NCBI GenBank assembly: GCA_956465555.1
Contig: OY101126.1
Location: forward strand, 972,501-1,036,500
Length of the DNA: 64,000 nt
Origin: Nitzschia sp. pyKryTriq1
Lineage: Eukaryota; Bacillariophyta; Bacillariophyceae; Bacillariales; Bacillariaceae
Direction: 5' to 3'
In this document: one piece after another, positions 1-10,274 of the stretch
Layout: every line of letters starts with the position of its first letter
Numbering within the stretch: position 1 is the first letter of the stretch
The notes under the pieces: generated by a model
What the model was told of the DNA's origin: nothing
What the model saw: the letters and a program-made list of their open reading frames with translations, nothing else
Database searches by the model: none
Translations under genes and position numbers: made by a program

Positions 1-366
1 CAAAACGCGTGTGGACGATCGATGGATGGAAGCAAAAGAGCTTTCGCGCGCGTGTGTGGATGACGAAAACAACGCACGGCGGACGCGACGGAGAGGCCGA
101 GGGGTGCTTTTGAAACGGGTTATGAGCCATATTGTGGCAAGGAGGGAGGAGGGGAGAACCCTAAAGTACCGTGTAGTGGTACTCAAACCGTGCCCCTCCC
201 CCAAATAAACAACTTTGTAATAAGCTACAGTACAGTATGTACTCACTCCTGTACCTGAATCATCTACTCAAGACAAGACATGGTCTCCAGAGAAGCTAGA
301 GATACCTGGTACTGTAGCGCTAAATTTTAGGTAGTGACAAGACAAAATCACTACTCGTACAGTAGA
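1..366. other. Intergenic, nothing recognised
   Basis: No convincing coding frame or RNA gene. The stretch presumably contains the 3' UTR of the helicase gene that ends at 367 on the minus strand. Confidence 0.5.
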
Positions 367-2559
367 CTAAGGAACAAAATTGTCGATTTCCATGTCCATT
401 GGCCGAATCTCTCCCTGTTGTTCAGCAGCAAGCAAGTCTTTCAGGCTGACCACACATTGCTGATAGAGACGAATGGAATTCTTGACCAACGATGTCTTGA
501 CTTTGTACGGTGCAACCCTTTCGGGATGGTCAATCAGCCGGCGAAGCTTTTGAAATTGCCCTGATTGACCGGACCCCTTCAGCAAAGAAATGGCTTCCCC
601 CTGCTTCCCCGCTCGCGCGGTTCGACCACATCGATGCACGTACGTTTTGGCAAAACCCGGAACATCGTAATTGATGACAGCGCCCACAAATCCGATATCC
701 ATCCCACGCGACATGCCATCGGAACAAATGACGACACTGACGGGATCCTCGGGATCGTTGCACCGTTTCATAAACGCCGACCGTTGGTGCTGATTCATCG
801 ACGACGAGAATTCTATGGGTGGCTCTCCATAATTCGTCTCAGAAGCCTTCCATAGGAGTTGAAGAAGTCGGGCCAAACGGTGTGTCGAATCCAAACTTGA
901 AGTAAATACCACAATGATACTTTTGTTCGTAGCTTCATCGTCAGCAGATTTCGAAGCATGTTGCTGCTGCTCCTGGAGACGCTCCAATAAGAGTGACAAG
1001 AGCACTAGCGGTTTCTGACCTGCTGTGCACTCTACAGTGTATTCTTGCAGCTGCTCAGGCATGCTATAGAGCGCCGATGATGCCTGGCGGCCACTCTCGG
1101 TCAAGTGGTGGGCATTAAAGTGTTTCGGGTTGACCAATTTCAAGGCCGCCAACTTTTGTGGATCTTTGGTCAATGTTGCAGAGTAGAGTAACTTCCGTAG
1201 TTGAACTGGCCGACACAATGAGTTTTTACTGCCACTCCCCGCGATGCCCGTAGTCAACGCACCATCGGATAGCCGCCATGTAATAGGATCTGCCACCAAC
1301 TCCGAGGCGCTCTGGCTAGCGACACTGTCTTGCATGGTGATATTTCGAGCCGCGGCTTGCGAATTGTCAAAGACTCTGGCAATCCAGCCATGATAAGACT
1401 GACTCAAAAGTCGATCGGCTTCATCAATGACCAAAAATCGCAAGTGCTGCAAAGTAAAACCCGGAGTATTGTCGCAGTGATCAACCAGTCGTCCAGGAGT
1501 GCATACGAGCACATCGACCGCCGAGATACCACCCTGAGGAATGGGAGGCGGAGCTCCATCCAACTCTAGCTGCTCGCGAAAAGCATCGAGGGCCAAGTGC
1601 AAGTTTCCTGGATTCAATGCGTGTCGCAAATGCGCCAAATTTCGCGTCGAGTCTCGTTTGTCACCACTTTTTCCATCCTCATGATCACCAAACAACAATT
1701 GCTCCTGCTCCATGCGAAAATCGGACTGACCACCGATCGCCAGTCCAATTTTCAGATCCGAACCTTTCGCATACCGTTCAAATACTTGATATACCTGCTT
1801 GGCCAAATCACGACTTGGTAAGACTACGAGTGCTCGTAACCGTCGGATATTTCGTGTCGCAAGCGCGTTCAAAACGGGCAAGACAAAGGCCAACGTCTTC
1901 CCACTCCCAGTCGGAGCGGCGACACAAACATCACGGGCCCGCATCATTTGAGAATATTGTTCAGCAATGATCACATCGGGAATGACTAGCGCCTGAATAG
2001 GAAAAAAGTGCCGATGCCCTTCTTCTAGTAAATTCGACACCAAAAAGGGTGCTAGACCCCATCTTTGAGCGGCTTCTTCGATCGGCAATTTCGACATGTG
2101 CAGGGCTCGTTGAATTTCGTCGGTCGGATCCCACGCCGCTTTCGTCTTTTCGCCGTCGTCGTCATCTTCGTGGTCTCGCTCATCGTCCTGTCCGTTTTCA
2201 ATGACTGCATCATCGTCATCATTTATATCTAAATCATCAAAGGCCTCTTCATTCAGTTTGGTTCGTACTTTGCGATCGGCAGAGGGCGCGGCTTGGGCCT
2301 CGGGAGCAATCACGCGTAACGTTGTCATGGTTTGAGGTTGGTTCGGAGTAACAGGCGTGGCAGGTCCATCGGCGTGTTGTTTATGTTGGGGGGTAGTTCT
2401 CTCATCATCCAGGCTATTATCATCGTCCTCGTGCTTGGTTTTTTTCGTCTTTTTCTTTTTCTTATCGCTCCCTCCGCCGGCGCCAGCACTAGAGGAGGAT
2501 CTCTTCTTGGCCAGTTTCCGGTCCTCTTCTCGAGGATCATAGCGACCTACTTGAAACAT
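367..2559 (-). CDS. DEAD-box ATP-dependent RNA helicase, DDX51/Dbp6-like
   Basis: Single-exon gene of 730 aa. Members of the DDX51/Dbp6 group act in the nucleolus in 60S ribosomal subunit assembly. The first 140 residues are a basic then highly acidic low-complexity tail, usual for nucleolar helicases. The helicase core follows: motif I APTGSGKT near 215-222, TPGR near 354-357, the Walker B box VIDEADRL with DEAD at 379-382, SATLTKDP as motif III, and a C-terminal RecA lobe with VVFTSS, a GMDIG segment and HRCGRTARAGKQG (motif VI). The sequence around the DEAD box and the SATLTKDPQKLAAL stretch favour the DDX51/Dbp6 subgroup over other DEAD proteins. The start ATG at 2559 is the first in the frame and is followed by a charged leader. 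It is divergent from the gene at 3239. Family assignment is firm; the subgroup is an inference from motif texture. Confidence 0.9.
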   Translation of the reverse strand: MFQVGRYDPREEDRKLAKKRSSSSAGAGGGSDKKKKKTKKTKHEDDDNSLDDERTTPQHKQHADGPATPVTPNQPQTMTTLRVIAPEAQAAPSADRKVRTKLNEEAFDDLDINDDDDAVIENGQDDERDHEDDDDGEKTKAAWDPTDEIQRALHMSKLPIEEAAQRWGLAPFLVSNLLEEGHRHFFPIQALVIPDVIIAEQYSQMMRARDVCVAAPTGSGKTLAFVLPVLNALATRNIRRLRALVVLPSRDLAKQVYQVFERYAKGSDLKIGLAIGGQSDFRMEQEQLLFGDHEDGKSGDKRDSTRNLAHLRHALNPGNLHLALDAFREQLELDGAPPPIPQGGISAVDVLVCTPGRLVDHCDNTPGFTLQHLRFLVIDEADRLLSQSYHGWIARVFDNSQAAARNITMQDSVASQSASELVADPITWRLSDGALTTGIAGSGSKNSLCRPVQLRKLLYSATLTKDPQKLAALKLVNPKHFNAHHLTESGRQASSALYSMPEQLQEYTVECTAGQKPLVLLSLLLERLQEQQQHASKSADDEATNKSIIVVFTSSLDSTHRLARLLQLLWKASETNYGEPPIEFSSSMNQHQRSAFMKRCNDPEDPVSVVICSDGMSRGMDIGFVGAVINYDVPGFAKTYVHRCGRTARAGKQGEAISLLKGSGQSGQFQKLRRLIDHPERVAPYKVKTSLVKNSIRLYQQCVVSLKDLLAAEQQGEIRPMDMEIDNFVP

Positions 2560-3238
2560 GATGGTCCGCCGTATATGCTATGCGCAAATCGATAAATGGT
2601 GTTGACAGTAGTACTCGTATGCAATACCTTTACGATTGCTGCACTGGTACTGTAGTCGTTGCAGCTCGGATCTGGATTTCGTTTTTCGATCCATCATCGT
2701 GGAACGAAAAGATCGGGTGGCGGGAAGAACGGTCAAACCTGACGATGTCCAGACGTCTAGTCGATCGAATGAATCATACTTCTCAACAGAAACCGCAACG
2801 GCTCAAAATCGACCCTGCGGGACTGCGCGCGTGCATCATCATTATCCTCAGCTTCGTATAGATAACAAATGATGGGACCAAATTTCGCCGCGCCAGCCGG
2901 TGCCACACCGAGAAAAGTCTTCAAAACCAAAGAGGCGAGAGTTTCCCATCTCTTTCTTTTCTCTCAACAGCCAGCGGCGCATCACTTTCGTTCTGCCAAG
3001 CTTGTACGTAGTCTACCAAACGAACTTACTCGTACTACAACTAGACGACATCCGGTTACAACAACTGTATTTTTGTTGATTCTTGTTGTTGGAAAGACAG
3101 AAGTGGGTTTCTTTGTCTATCATTCATATAAGTGAGAGACAACAATAGGCGTAAAAGGCTAGTCGATTTCCGTTGAAATCACTACCATTGAATTTCTTGA
3201 TTCCTGACACGCCGCATCAGCAACCCAGATAGAACACC
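2560..3238. promoter_or_regulatory. Divergent intergenic region between helicase and STIMATE-like genes
   Basis: A 679-bp gap between two divergently transcribed genes, so it must hold both promoters. I see no clear TATA box or known diatom element. The short frames inside it have no family features. Confidence 0.45.
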
Positions 3239-4191
3239 ATGGCCGACGACGATCAACAGCAGCAGCAGCAGTACGTGTACGACGACGATGCCGCGGTTGT
3301 CTATGGTGACGACGCATTGGTGCTAGAAGCTGAGAAGGTCTGCAAGGTATATGATAAAGAGGACTTTTTCACAGTATTTGTTCAGATGCTACTCGCTCTC
3401 TTTGCCCTTCTCTCCTTGTGGTTTAAGCGACAAAGTGAAAAGCCGCGTCGCAAGTTTCGCACCTGGTTTTTGGACGTATCGAAGCAAGGTCTGGGAGCAT
3501 GCTACGCTCATGTTTGTAATATGGTATGTTTTGAGTTGGCGTGCTTGCTTCCAAACAGAAGCCTACTTCCGGGTGAACAATACGTATGAAAACTCATTCT
3601 TATTGATGATTCGTCTCCCTCGGCACTTTGTAGGTTATTGCGGCAATCATTATTACAAACATTCGAGGAGATGGTAGCTTGAATGATCAGTGCGCTTGGT
3701 ATGGTATGTGTTACTTGGTAGATACCACCTTGGGTTTGGTCCTTGCCGTATGGGGATTGAGATTGATTGATCATTTCGCGCACAAGCACGATTGGGTTTC
3801 CCTGAAGCATTCGGGCGTCTACGAGGGTGTCGATGGCATTTTACACTGGACCTATCAAGTCCTGGCGTGGCTGCTCAATCTTACCGTGGGAAAAGTCATT
3901 ATATACTACTTCATGGTTTGGACCTCCCAACCTTTGGCCTGGGTGGGCGGCATTCTCTTTTCTCCCTTCCAGAGCAGCATTCGATTAGAACTCTTGTTCG
4001 TTATGATTTTCTTCCCCGGCTTTTTGAATGTCATTTACTTTTGGATTGCCGATTCCTATCTGCAAGCTGGCTCGGAACATTCGGGTGCACACGAAGTCGA
4101 TCCAGAAGAGGCCGAGATGGCGGAGCAGCGAAAGGAAGCCTTACTTTCGGACGAGGACGAAGCGCATCAGCCAACCGGGACAATAGTTTAA
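3239..4191 (+). CDS. STIMATE/TMEM110 family multi-pass membrane protein
   Basis: Two exons, 3239-3523 and 3634-4191, separated by a 110-bp phase-0 intron (GTATGT...TTGTAG), giving 280 aa. The ATG sits in ACCATGG. The protein has a Q-rich and acidic N-terminus, a first membrane helix near residues 40-60, then the block CAWYGMCYLVDTTLGLVLAV, which is the signature of the STIMATE (TMEM110, Pfam PF12400) family, followed by two or three more hydrophobic helices and an acidic cytosolic tail. Animal STIMATE is an ER protein that regulates STIM-Orai calcium entry at ER-plasma membrane junctions; fungal relatives are vacuolar membrane proteins. A role in calcium or organelle contact biology here is only inferred. 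The reading frame is continuous across the junction NM|VIAAIIITNIRGDG, which supports the intron. Confidence 0.83.
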
Positions 4192-5052
4192 CCAGCCTAC
4201 TGTAGAATATAGTGTCATATTGGTAACTGTTTGCTTGCAACTGGATGATGGATATGAACGGCATTTCTCGTCAGGCAATCACTGGTAGTGTTTCCTACAA
4301 CTACGAATCTTCTAAAGGTAGACTACCGGTAGTCTACGGCTTCTTCCTATGCCGATCCTTGGGGGCATGTATTACCGTAGCAGTAGACCAATCGTTCTGA
4401 AACCAGTGTAGGTTTACTTCTTGTTCACTACTGGTCTGACTATCATAGCAAGGCTCTGTAATGTTATTCGTCGCTCCATAGACTAGTACCGGTATAGACG
4501 GAACTCTCTTCTCGGTAGTAGCTACAGTAGCGAGACGACGAAATACTATTTTTATTACAAGCGAGAAGAAGAAGAAGAATGATGGAACCACATACCGGTA
4601 GAATTTTCGATACGACCGACTAAAAAAGCTTGCAAAATGTGAGCGACGTTAAATTGAAACCAAGCATGGGCAGGCGCTTGGTCCAATAAGTAGAAGTAAC
4701 ATTTTGAAGTCTCAACGGACAAAATATATTCGTATTCGTATATAATGATGTCCTTCATTGGACGCTTTGGCCGATGCGCCAGGCTTTGCCTCTCGTTGTT
4801 TGGAATGATCGTCTCCCGCCCTTTTTGTTTTCCTCCCTCTTCTTGTTGTCTTGTTGCACGACGAGAATAGCAGAGCCTGACCGACCCAGAAGGCGAAAAG
4901 CACAGAGGAGATACAAGTACATCAACTTCACCTCATCCTTTTCAGCCTTCGGTACCAGGTACTCGTCCCTTCATACAGTATACAAAAACCACGCGCCACA
5001 TTATAATTCTTCTGCTGTTCAGGCTTCCATAAAACACAAATCAAACAACACA
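4192..5052. other. Intergenic with CCGGTA-type palindromes
   Basis: An 861-bp gap. It carries several TACCGGTA-like words (near 4326, 4488, 4593) and no credible coding frame. The distal part must contain the promoter of the gene starting at 5053. Confidence 0.45.
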
Positions 5053-5828
5053 ATGGCGTCTTTCATGTCCACTTATACATCAATGCTCGCCGCATCCATG
5101 TGCGGTGGTTCGTCGCGACGACTAATTGCTGGCTGGTGGTACGAACTTTAGATGTCGAAAGGTGTCTGTCTCTCTCCACTGGAGAATTTCCTTGTTGACG
5201 TTTCTGATGCTTTGTTGTTGTTGTTCTTGTCCCTTGGATTTTTGAATGCTTCGTACTCCCCTCTAGGTATTCCATCCTTGGCATGACGGGAATTTTGGCC
5301 CTCATGTCCTGTGCTGTAATGGGAACGAGGTCATTTTCAGAGGGATTCACGAGCGTGTGGTCTGCCTTTATGTTGCTAGCGTTGAGCATTGGAGGCACCA
5401 TGATCATGCGAAAGTTCCACAATAGCATGGCTGTTGGCTTCTTCATGGGAGGAGTCGTCGCCATGTCACAAATGTTCTTTTTCTTGGCGATGATGTAAGT
5501 AAAGTGTTATCACAGAACGACACTTCTTGGCTCCCTCGTTTACTACTTCTACACTTCTACAGCATGCTCATATTTTTCTTTCATTCGTATCTCTTCGTTT
5601 CTTTCTTTCTCTACTAGCTATTTGGGATACCGAAAGGACAATAAGATTGATGGACTTCCCTCGGGCCAGGAATTGTTCATGAGTGTGATTTGCTTTTCGC
5701 AGTTTCTCTTGCTAGGAACATTTGCTGCGATTCTTGCGGCGCACCGATCGGAGATTATCGAGAAGGATGGCGAAAACACTGAGACTGATGGGACGTATGA
5801 GACTCCGTATACGGCTTCGACGAATTAG
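5053..5828 (+). CDS. Four-helix integral membrane protein, unknown function
   Basis: Three exons, 5053-5138, 5267-5494 and 5618-5828, with introns of 128 bp (GTACGA...CTCTAG) and 123 bp (GTAAGT...TACTAG), both phase 2; together 174 aa. The joined frame reads without a break across ...AGW|WYSILGMTG... and ...FFFLAMI|YLGYRKDNK. The protein is short, glycine- and methionine-rich, and has four hydrophobic segments (about residues 30-45, 55-72, 80-100 and 125-145), then an acidic threonine-rich tail. The layout (small, about four helices, MTGILALMSC and GFFMGGVVAM motifs) loosely resembles TMEM14-type inner-membrane proteins but I cannot claim homology. The ATG at 5053 is in a CACAATGG context. 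Confidence 0.72.
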
Positions 5829-6236
5829 TAGTACTCTAGAAACAGCAGCAACGACCCTGCTGGTTGCCTTTCCACTAGTAACGACTGTAATGCTGATGAT
5901 GATTGATGATTCTCGATGCCTCAAGTCACTGATTGTACTATACAATATTGTGTACTGTAACGGTGTTTGATCAGTATAGCTGTGGTGATGAGACCGTAAA
6001 AACATCTTTTGCTGTCTACTACTCGGACAAAATATTCTGGGGAACTAGGCTACTAGTGATTGCATTGCGAATGTACAGTACTGGTACTGGTACTGTACAA
6101 TGTAGTTGCAGTGATCGAACCAGGTGAATGCTTTTGTGGCTGTGGTCCTCGAAAGATTTACTAGGTAGACGACCATAGTAGAAGATGACTGCTGTGCTCA
6201 CTATAGCTATACAGTATCTCGCTCACTTTAGCTATA
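5829..6236. other. Intergenic, nothing recognised
   Basis: AT-rich sequence downstream of the four-helix membrane protein gene; no supported feature apart from scattered GTAC-type words near 6073-6100. Confidence 0.4.
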
Positions 6237-6365
6237 CACTATCTCTACTCTCTCAAACTAGCTAGCTCTAGCTAGTAGTGGTAAGTTCTACCTCTCTCTC
6301 TACTCTCTAGTAGAGAGTATATACTACTACTACTAGTAGTAGTATCTCTCTCTCTCTAGTATTGC
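6237..6365. repeat. CT/AG and CTA low-complexity tract with hairpins
   Basis: A simple-sequence block of CTCT, CTAG and TAC units. It contains an inverted repeat with 8-bp arms, TACTCTCT-AGT-AGAGAGTA (6301-6319), and next to it a TACTAC/GTAGTA near-palindrome (6321-6345). Both could extrude as hairpins. Confidence 0.75.
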
Positions 6366-6490
6366 GGGAGAGACAGGCAGACTCCCGTAGCTGGAGCACC
6401 CATGGTATATCCAAGGTCAGATTTACGGTCATCCAAGTTCTAATTTTACTTAACTAAAATATTGACTCAAGACACGAAAAGACATAATAG

Positions 6491-6517
6491 GATGACGTCC
6501 GTCATTCAGACGTCATC
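6491..6517. promoter_or_regulatory. Inverted repeat of CRE-like TGACGTC half sites
   Basis: GATGACGTC at 6491-6499 is repeated as GACGTCATC at 6509-6517, a perfect 9-bp inverted repeat with a 9-bp spacer. TGACGT is the core recognised by many bZIP factors and is known as a CO2/cAMP-responsive element in diatom carbonic anhydrase promoters. No gene start lies close by, so a regulatory role is a guess. Confidence 0.35.
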
Positions 6518-6670
6518 ATTACCGTCCGTCATCCGCACCCCCCGTAACAACCAAAATTGACTCACTTGACCCACACACTCCATCGATTTGTGCCTTGGAA
6601 AATGGCTCTTACCCCCCCCCAAATGCACCGAAACTTTGAGTTTTTCGATCATCAAGCGGCCAACTTTTTT

Positions 6671-7153
6671 CTATTTCCTCATCTCCCACTCTTCATAGAC
6701 GGTGATGACACTCCCATTCTCCTTGTCACATGTATCCATGCTTGCAGTTTCGTCCTTGGGATCAGCGATTGCAATCAAGTTGTCTTGGATCATTAGATCC
6801 GAGCAGATCGACTTGACTGCAATCGCAGTCACAATTAACTTCGAGGTCGTGTTGCCAACAAGACCGAAGAAACGGTTCTCGCCATCATCCACCTTGATGG
6901 TGGTGGTGGTAGCATTCCTTTGCTCGACAATTATATTTCTCTTGCTGGCAACGTTGACAAAGTCGCCATACTCCGACGCCAAAACTTCGTAGTGTTTACG
7001 AAGCTCGGGGTGAAAGGCAATGTACACGCCATGATCACCCCTGAAAATGGAATCCACCTGCTTGTCCGACCCCATCAACCGTTCAAGGCTGCCTTGAATG
7101 GGAGGGGAACCGTCGTAACGCTCGAAGCAGAGGTACTTGAGGTTCTTCGGTGC
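6671..7153 (-). pseudogene. Possible gene fragment, unknown protein
   Basis: An open frame of about 160 codons on the minus strand. It is open from 7153 but its first ATG is only at 7075; an AG right after an in-frame TAG at 7154-7156 could be a splice acceptor. The translation has normal protein texture, for example FERYDGSPPIQGSLERLMG and FHPELRKHYEVLASEYGDF, and ends EEWEMRK. I do not recognise the family and found no matching upstream exon between 7160 and 7600. It may be the last exon of a gene whose 5' part I cannot find, or a decayed copy. Confidence 0.35.
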
Positions 7154-8046
7154 CTAATCGCCATCTGCGATATGATCCTGAATAAAATACAATTAAATTG
7201 GACGGTCTGGTGCATGTGTTTACATAACACATCTGGAATATTTGGCGAACATTGAGAAATGAGTTGTTTTCATTGGGGCAGCTTGTATGCTTGAGGTGCG
7301 CGAGTGTTGTTGATAAAAATCAATTAAGGAGGGTCATTTTTGGCGTTCTGTGCGTTCCGTTTGGGTGACAGACGGACAGAATAACTTGGAAGAGCGATTT
7401 TTGAACTTGGATTAGCGTGAAAATGCGCGGTTGCGCGTGGTAAAGGCAAAAACTTGGATAAGCGTATGAAGCGTAGCTGGATGGCGCGCGCCTGCCCTCC
7501 TCTGTTTCTCCGTAGCGCTGGACGGTCATGTCTGCAGTGCTCAAATTCCGAAAATCAACCAATCAAACAGCCGTTAGAGTGTCTCGGCTGCAGCTTCTCG
7601 AAAATTATAGCGTCGTATCACGAGTGATTTCATAATGATGTACCGGTAGATTGTACTCGTACAGTACAAGTACCTGGTAGTACCGGTATGTCATCGTACC
7701 TGGTACTTACAGTACTGGTACCGGTAGCGTCACTGCTGACTTGCTTGCGCCACGTTCTTCTTTTCACGATGCTGCATGCCGTACCGGTACGAGTACCAGG
7801 TAGTCCGTAGTCGAAGTCACAAGCTCACACTCCATGGACCCTGCCTCTCTTCAACATCAAATAATCGTTTCTTCGTCATTGAAGTAGTCTAGACTCCTCC
7901 TCCTCTACTCCTACGATACTCTGTTGTAGCCGTTGACCTCAAAGCAGTCGATCATTGCAGTAAATCCGCCCAGTTCGACATGGTAGAGATGAAGACGTAT
8001 TGAATATCATAGAAAAGAATTATTGTACTCGAACGAACAAAAACGA
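7154..8046. other. Intergenic with dense GTAC/CCGG palindromes
   Basis: No supported gene. Between about 7637 and 7802 there is a cluster of TACCGGTA, GGTACC, AGTACT and GTACGAGTAC words. The promoter of the gene at 8047 must lie in its distal part. Confidence 0.45.
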
Positions 8047-10089
8047 ATGAAGGCGGCCATGCTATCGTCGCCCCCTCTTGGCCATGGCGGCTCATCCACG
8101 GGCTCTGCTGCCGTCGAAACGGCAATCGATGCCTATGCGACTCGAGTATTACAGGCGTCGACTCCGCCCGAGACTTTCTTTGATACGAGCTTGGGTCACT
8201 ACGTCGCCTCGGTGTTGAGATGCACGGAGATTCAAAGTCTCAGAGATCTCGATGTGACATCATTGGCGGAGTTTGAATCTCTACTCGAATTGTTGGAAGA
8301 TCAGTGCAATATGGAATGCGATGCTGCGACCACCGCACTCAAGAGCATCGCTGAAGCTGTAGCAACAGGCGTAGTTCCTCAGGACGGTTCTAGCAATGCA
8401 GCGCGAACAAACAATGGAGGTTTGTATTCCATATCGGGCAACGACGCCTCGTTGGACTCCTTTCAATCGATGAAAGCCAGTTTGCCCATGGTACAGACGC
8501 GCATGTATGAGCAGCTCTCGATTGATCCTTACACACCAACCGCAGCGGGTGGACCTTCCCCACTGAAACCAGATAACTTGATTCCTGTCGATCTGTTGGG
8601 GTTTCTCGATGATCCTTCACCTCAGCAACTGCAGCAGCAGGGCATGTTTCAGCAGTACCAGGGACAGCCAATGGGCTCTATTCCATCTGTGGGCTTTTCT
8701 CCGGCTCCTGTGACTCCCCAACCTCAGTCACAGGAAGAGCAGAAGACTGCGAGCGATGAGGCATTTCCTCCTCTGGGGGCAACCTCCAACGGAATCGGCG
8801 GCAAAGCTTCTTCATCGAAGAAAGGGCGAGTGAAGAACAAAGGCTCCAACAAGAACAGCAAGTCCGACAAGGAATTAGCTGCCGCCTTGTTCCGTCCTAG
8901 TCGTCCGCGACAGAACAGCATAGAAACGGAAGAAGCGTCGCCGCCTCTCTCGTCCATGCCACAGCCAGCGCCCGGATCGAGCAGCACCTCGCAAGGCCCC
9001 CAGCAACTCAACAACCAGTACTATCAACAGCAAGTAGATTCCTGTGTAGAGATTCTACTCAGCATGAACAGTGAGGTCGGCGAGGGTGCGGCTGCAGAGG
9101 CAGCAATTATGGCTAATGCCGACTTCAATGTCGCACAGTACATTGTCGACAAGGCCTTGTCGGCTCCTCCAGTTTGTCGGCACATGCTTCATGACGGCTG
9201 CTATCGAAGCGATTGTCAATTTAGCCATGACGTCGATGGCCATACATGTCTGTTCTGGTTACGAGGACGATGCACCAAGCCAATTTCCATCTGCAAGTTC
9301 CTGCACGGCTTTCATCCCAAGCTCATGGAAGGAATGCCCGCCAATATGGCGTCTGCCTCCAATATTGGTTCCAGCGATATGATGAGTGCATCTGCTCCAA
9401 CACCATATCCCTACCACTATTCTCAACCTGGGTTTGGAGGATTTGCGTTGCCACCATCCGGAGTGGGGAGTAGCCAACATCACATGATGTCATCGTGGCA
9501 GCAGCATCAGCCTCCCCCGTCATTGGCGGATTCGTCGGCTTCGAACTCTTACTCGTCGTCTCTGGGTTCTACTTCCAACGGGGGATCATCGTTTTCCTTC
9601 GCGAACATTGCCTCACGTGGATACGATAAGCATCACTATGCTGCGCCACAACCTCTGACGGGTTTGGAATCATGTACTGGTGCCTCCAACAACAATATTC
9701 CTTCTGTTCGTATCCCGCAGGATTTGTGGAACGCGCACGAGAATCGTGATGCCTCAGTCTTTCATATTGCCGATCCCTTGGAACGGTATCGACAAGCTTC
9801 GGCGGCTTCTGGTAACCGGAGGGACGACGTGATCGATTTGCACTTTCAGTCCATCAAGACCTTTGGTGTCGTGCTGGAACACGTCCTTCCTGCAAAGCTG
9901 CAGTCGGCAACGTCAGAAGGGATTTGGATCGTCACGGGGACTGGTCATCATGTGGGTTCCAAGACCCATCAAAAGGGCGGAGGTGCCCTGGAACGAGCTG
10001 TCGCTCAATGGTTGCAAGAACAAGGATATACCTTTTTCCGGGGCAAGGATCGAAACGGTTTGGGTGGGGCCTTGCTCGTAAAGCCGTGA
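8047..10089 (+). CDS. CCCH zinc-finger protein with C-terminal Smr domain
   Basis: Single-exon gene of 680 aa. The start used is the ATG at 8047. Residues 1-325 are Q/S/P-rich and include an acidic FPPLG motif (SDEAFPPLGA) and a basic KKGRVKNKGSNKNSKSDKE stretch. A CUE/UBA-like helical segment follows at about 329-370. Two CCCH-type zinc fingers lie near 376-421 (CRHMLHDGC...CQFSH and CLFWLRGRC...CKFLHG). The last 90 residues are an Smr domain with DLHFQS near 594 and TGTGHH, ending GLGGALLVKP. Smr domains bind or cut nucleic acid, and this arrangement is seen in eukaryotic RNA-associated proteins, so a cytoplasmic RNA-binding or RNA quality-control role is likely. The substrate is unknown. 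The domain calls are firm. Confidence 0.88.
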   Translation: MKAAMLSSPPLGHGGSSTGSAAVETAIDAYATRVLQASTPPETFFDTSLGHYVASVLRCTEIQSLRDLDVTSLAEFESLLELLEDQCNMECDAATTALKSIAEAVATGVVPQDGSSNAARTNNGGLYSISGNDASLDSFQSMKASLPMVQTRMYEQLSIDPYTPTAAGGPSPLKPDNLIPVDLLGFLDDPSPQQLQQQGMFQQYQGQPMGSIPSVGFSPAPVTPQPQSQEEQKTASDEAFPPLGATSNGIGGKASSSKKGRVKNKGSNKNSKSDKELAAALFRPSRPRQNSIETEEASPPLSSMPQPAPGSSSTSQGPQQLNNQYYQQQVDSCVEILLSMNSEVGEGAAAEAAIMANADFNVAQYIVDKALSAPPVCRHMLHDGCYRSDCQFSHDVDGHTCLFWLRGRCTKPISICKFLHGFHPKLMEGMPANMASASNIGSSDMMSASAPTPYPYHYSQPGFGGFALPPSGVGSSQHHMMSSWQQHQPPPSLADSSASNSYSSSLGSTSNGGSSFSFANIASRGYDKHHYAAPQPLTGLESCTGASNNNIPSVRIPQDLWNAHENRDASVFHIADPLERYRQASAASGNRRDDVIDLHFQSIKTFGVVLEHVLPAKLQSATSEGIWIVTGTGHHVGSKTHQKGGGALERAVAQWLQEQGYTFFRGKDRNGLGGALLVKP

Positions 10090-10274
10090 TGTAGTCGCAT
10101 AGATGATGTACCGTAACCAGTGTTCTACTAGGACTATTAGTTTTGTGAACGAAAGCAGCGTCCGCGCTTTCCAAAAGGTCTACAGTCGTGCAATATAAGA
10201 ACTCCATTACATTTTCACATGAAGAATTATCAGTTACAAAGTTTCGAATAGTATGAGAAAGAAGGGCAACAAGC

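Noticed and set aside
1597-1970. Plus-strand frames inside the DEAD-box helicase gene
   Set aside because: They are antisense shadows of the helicase core with no domain signature.
3524-3633. Read-through C-terminus of the STIMATE-like protein ending shortly after the NM residues
   Set aside because: GT...AG intron with frame continuity to the conserved CAWYGMCYLVDTTLG block.
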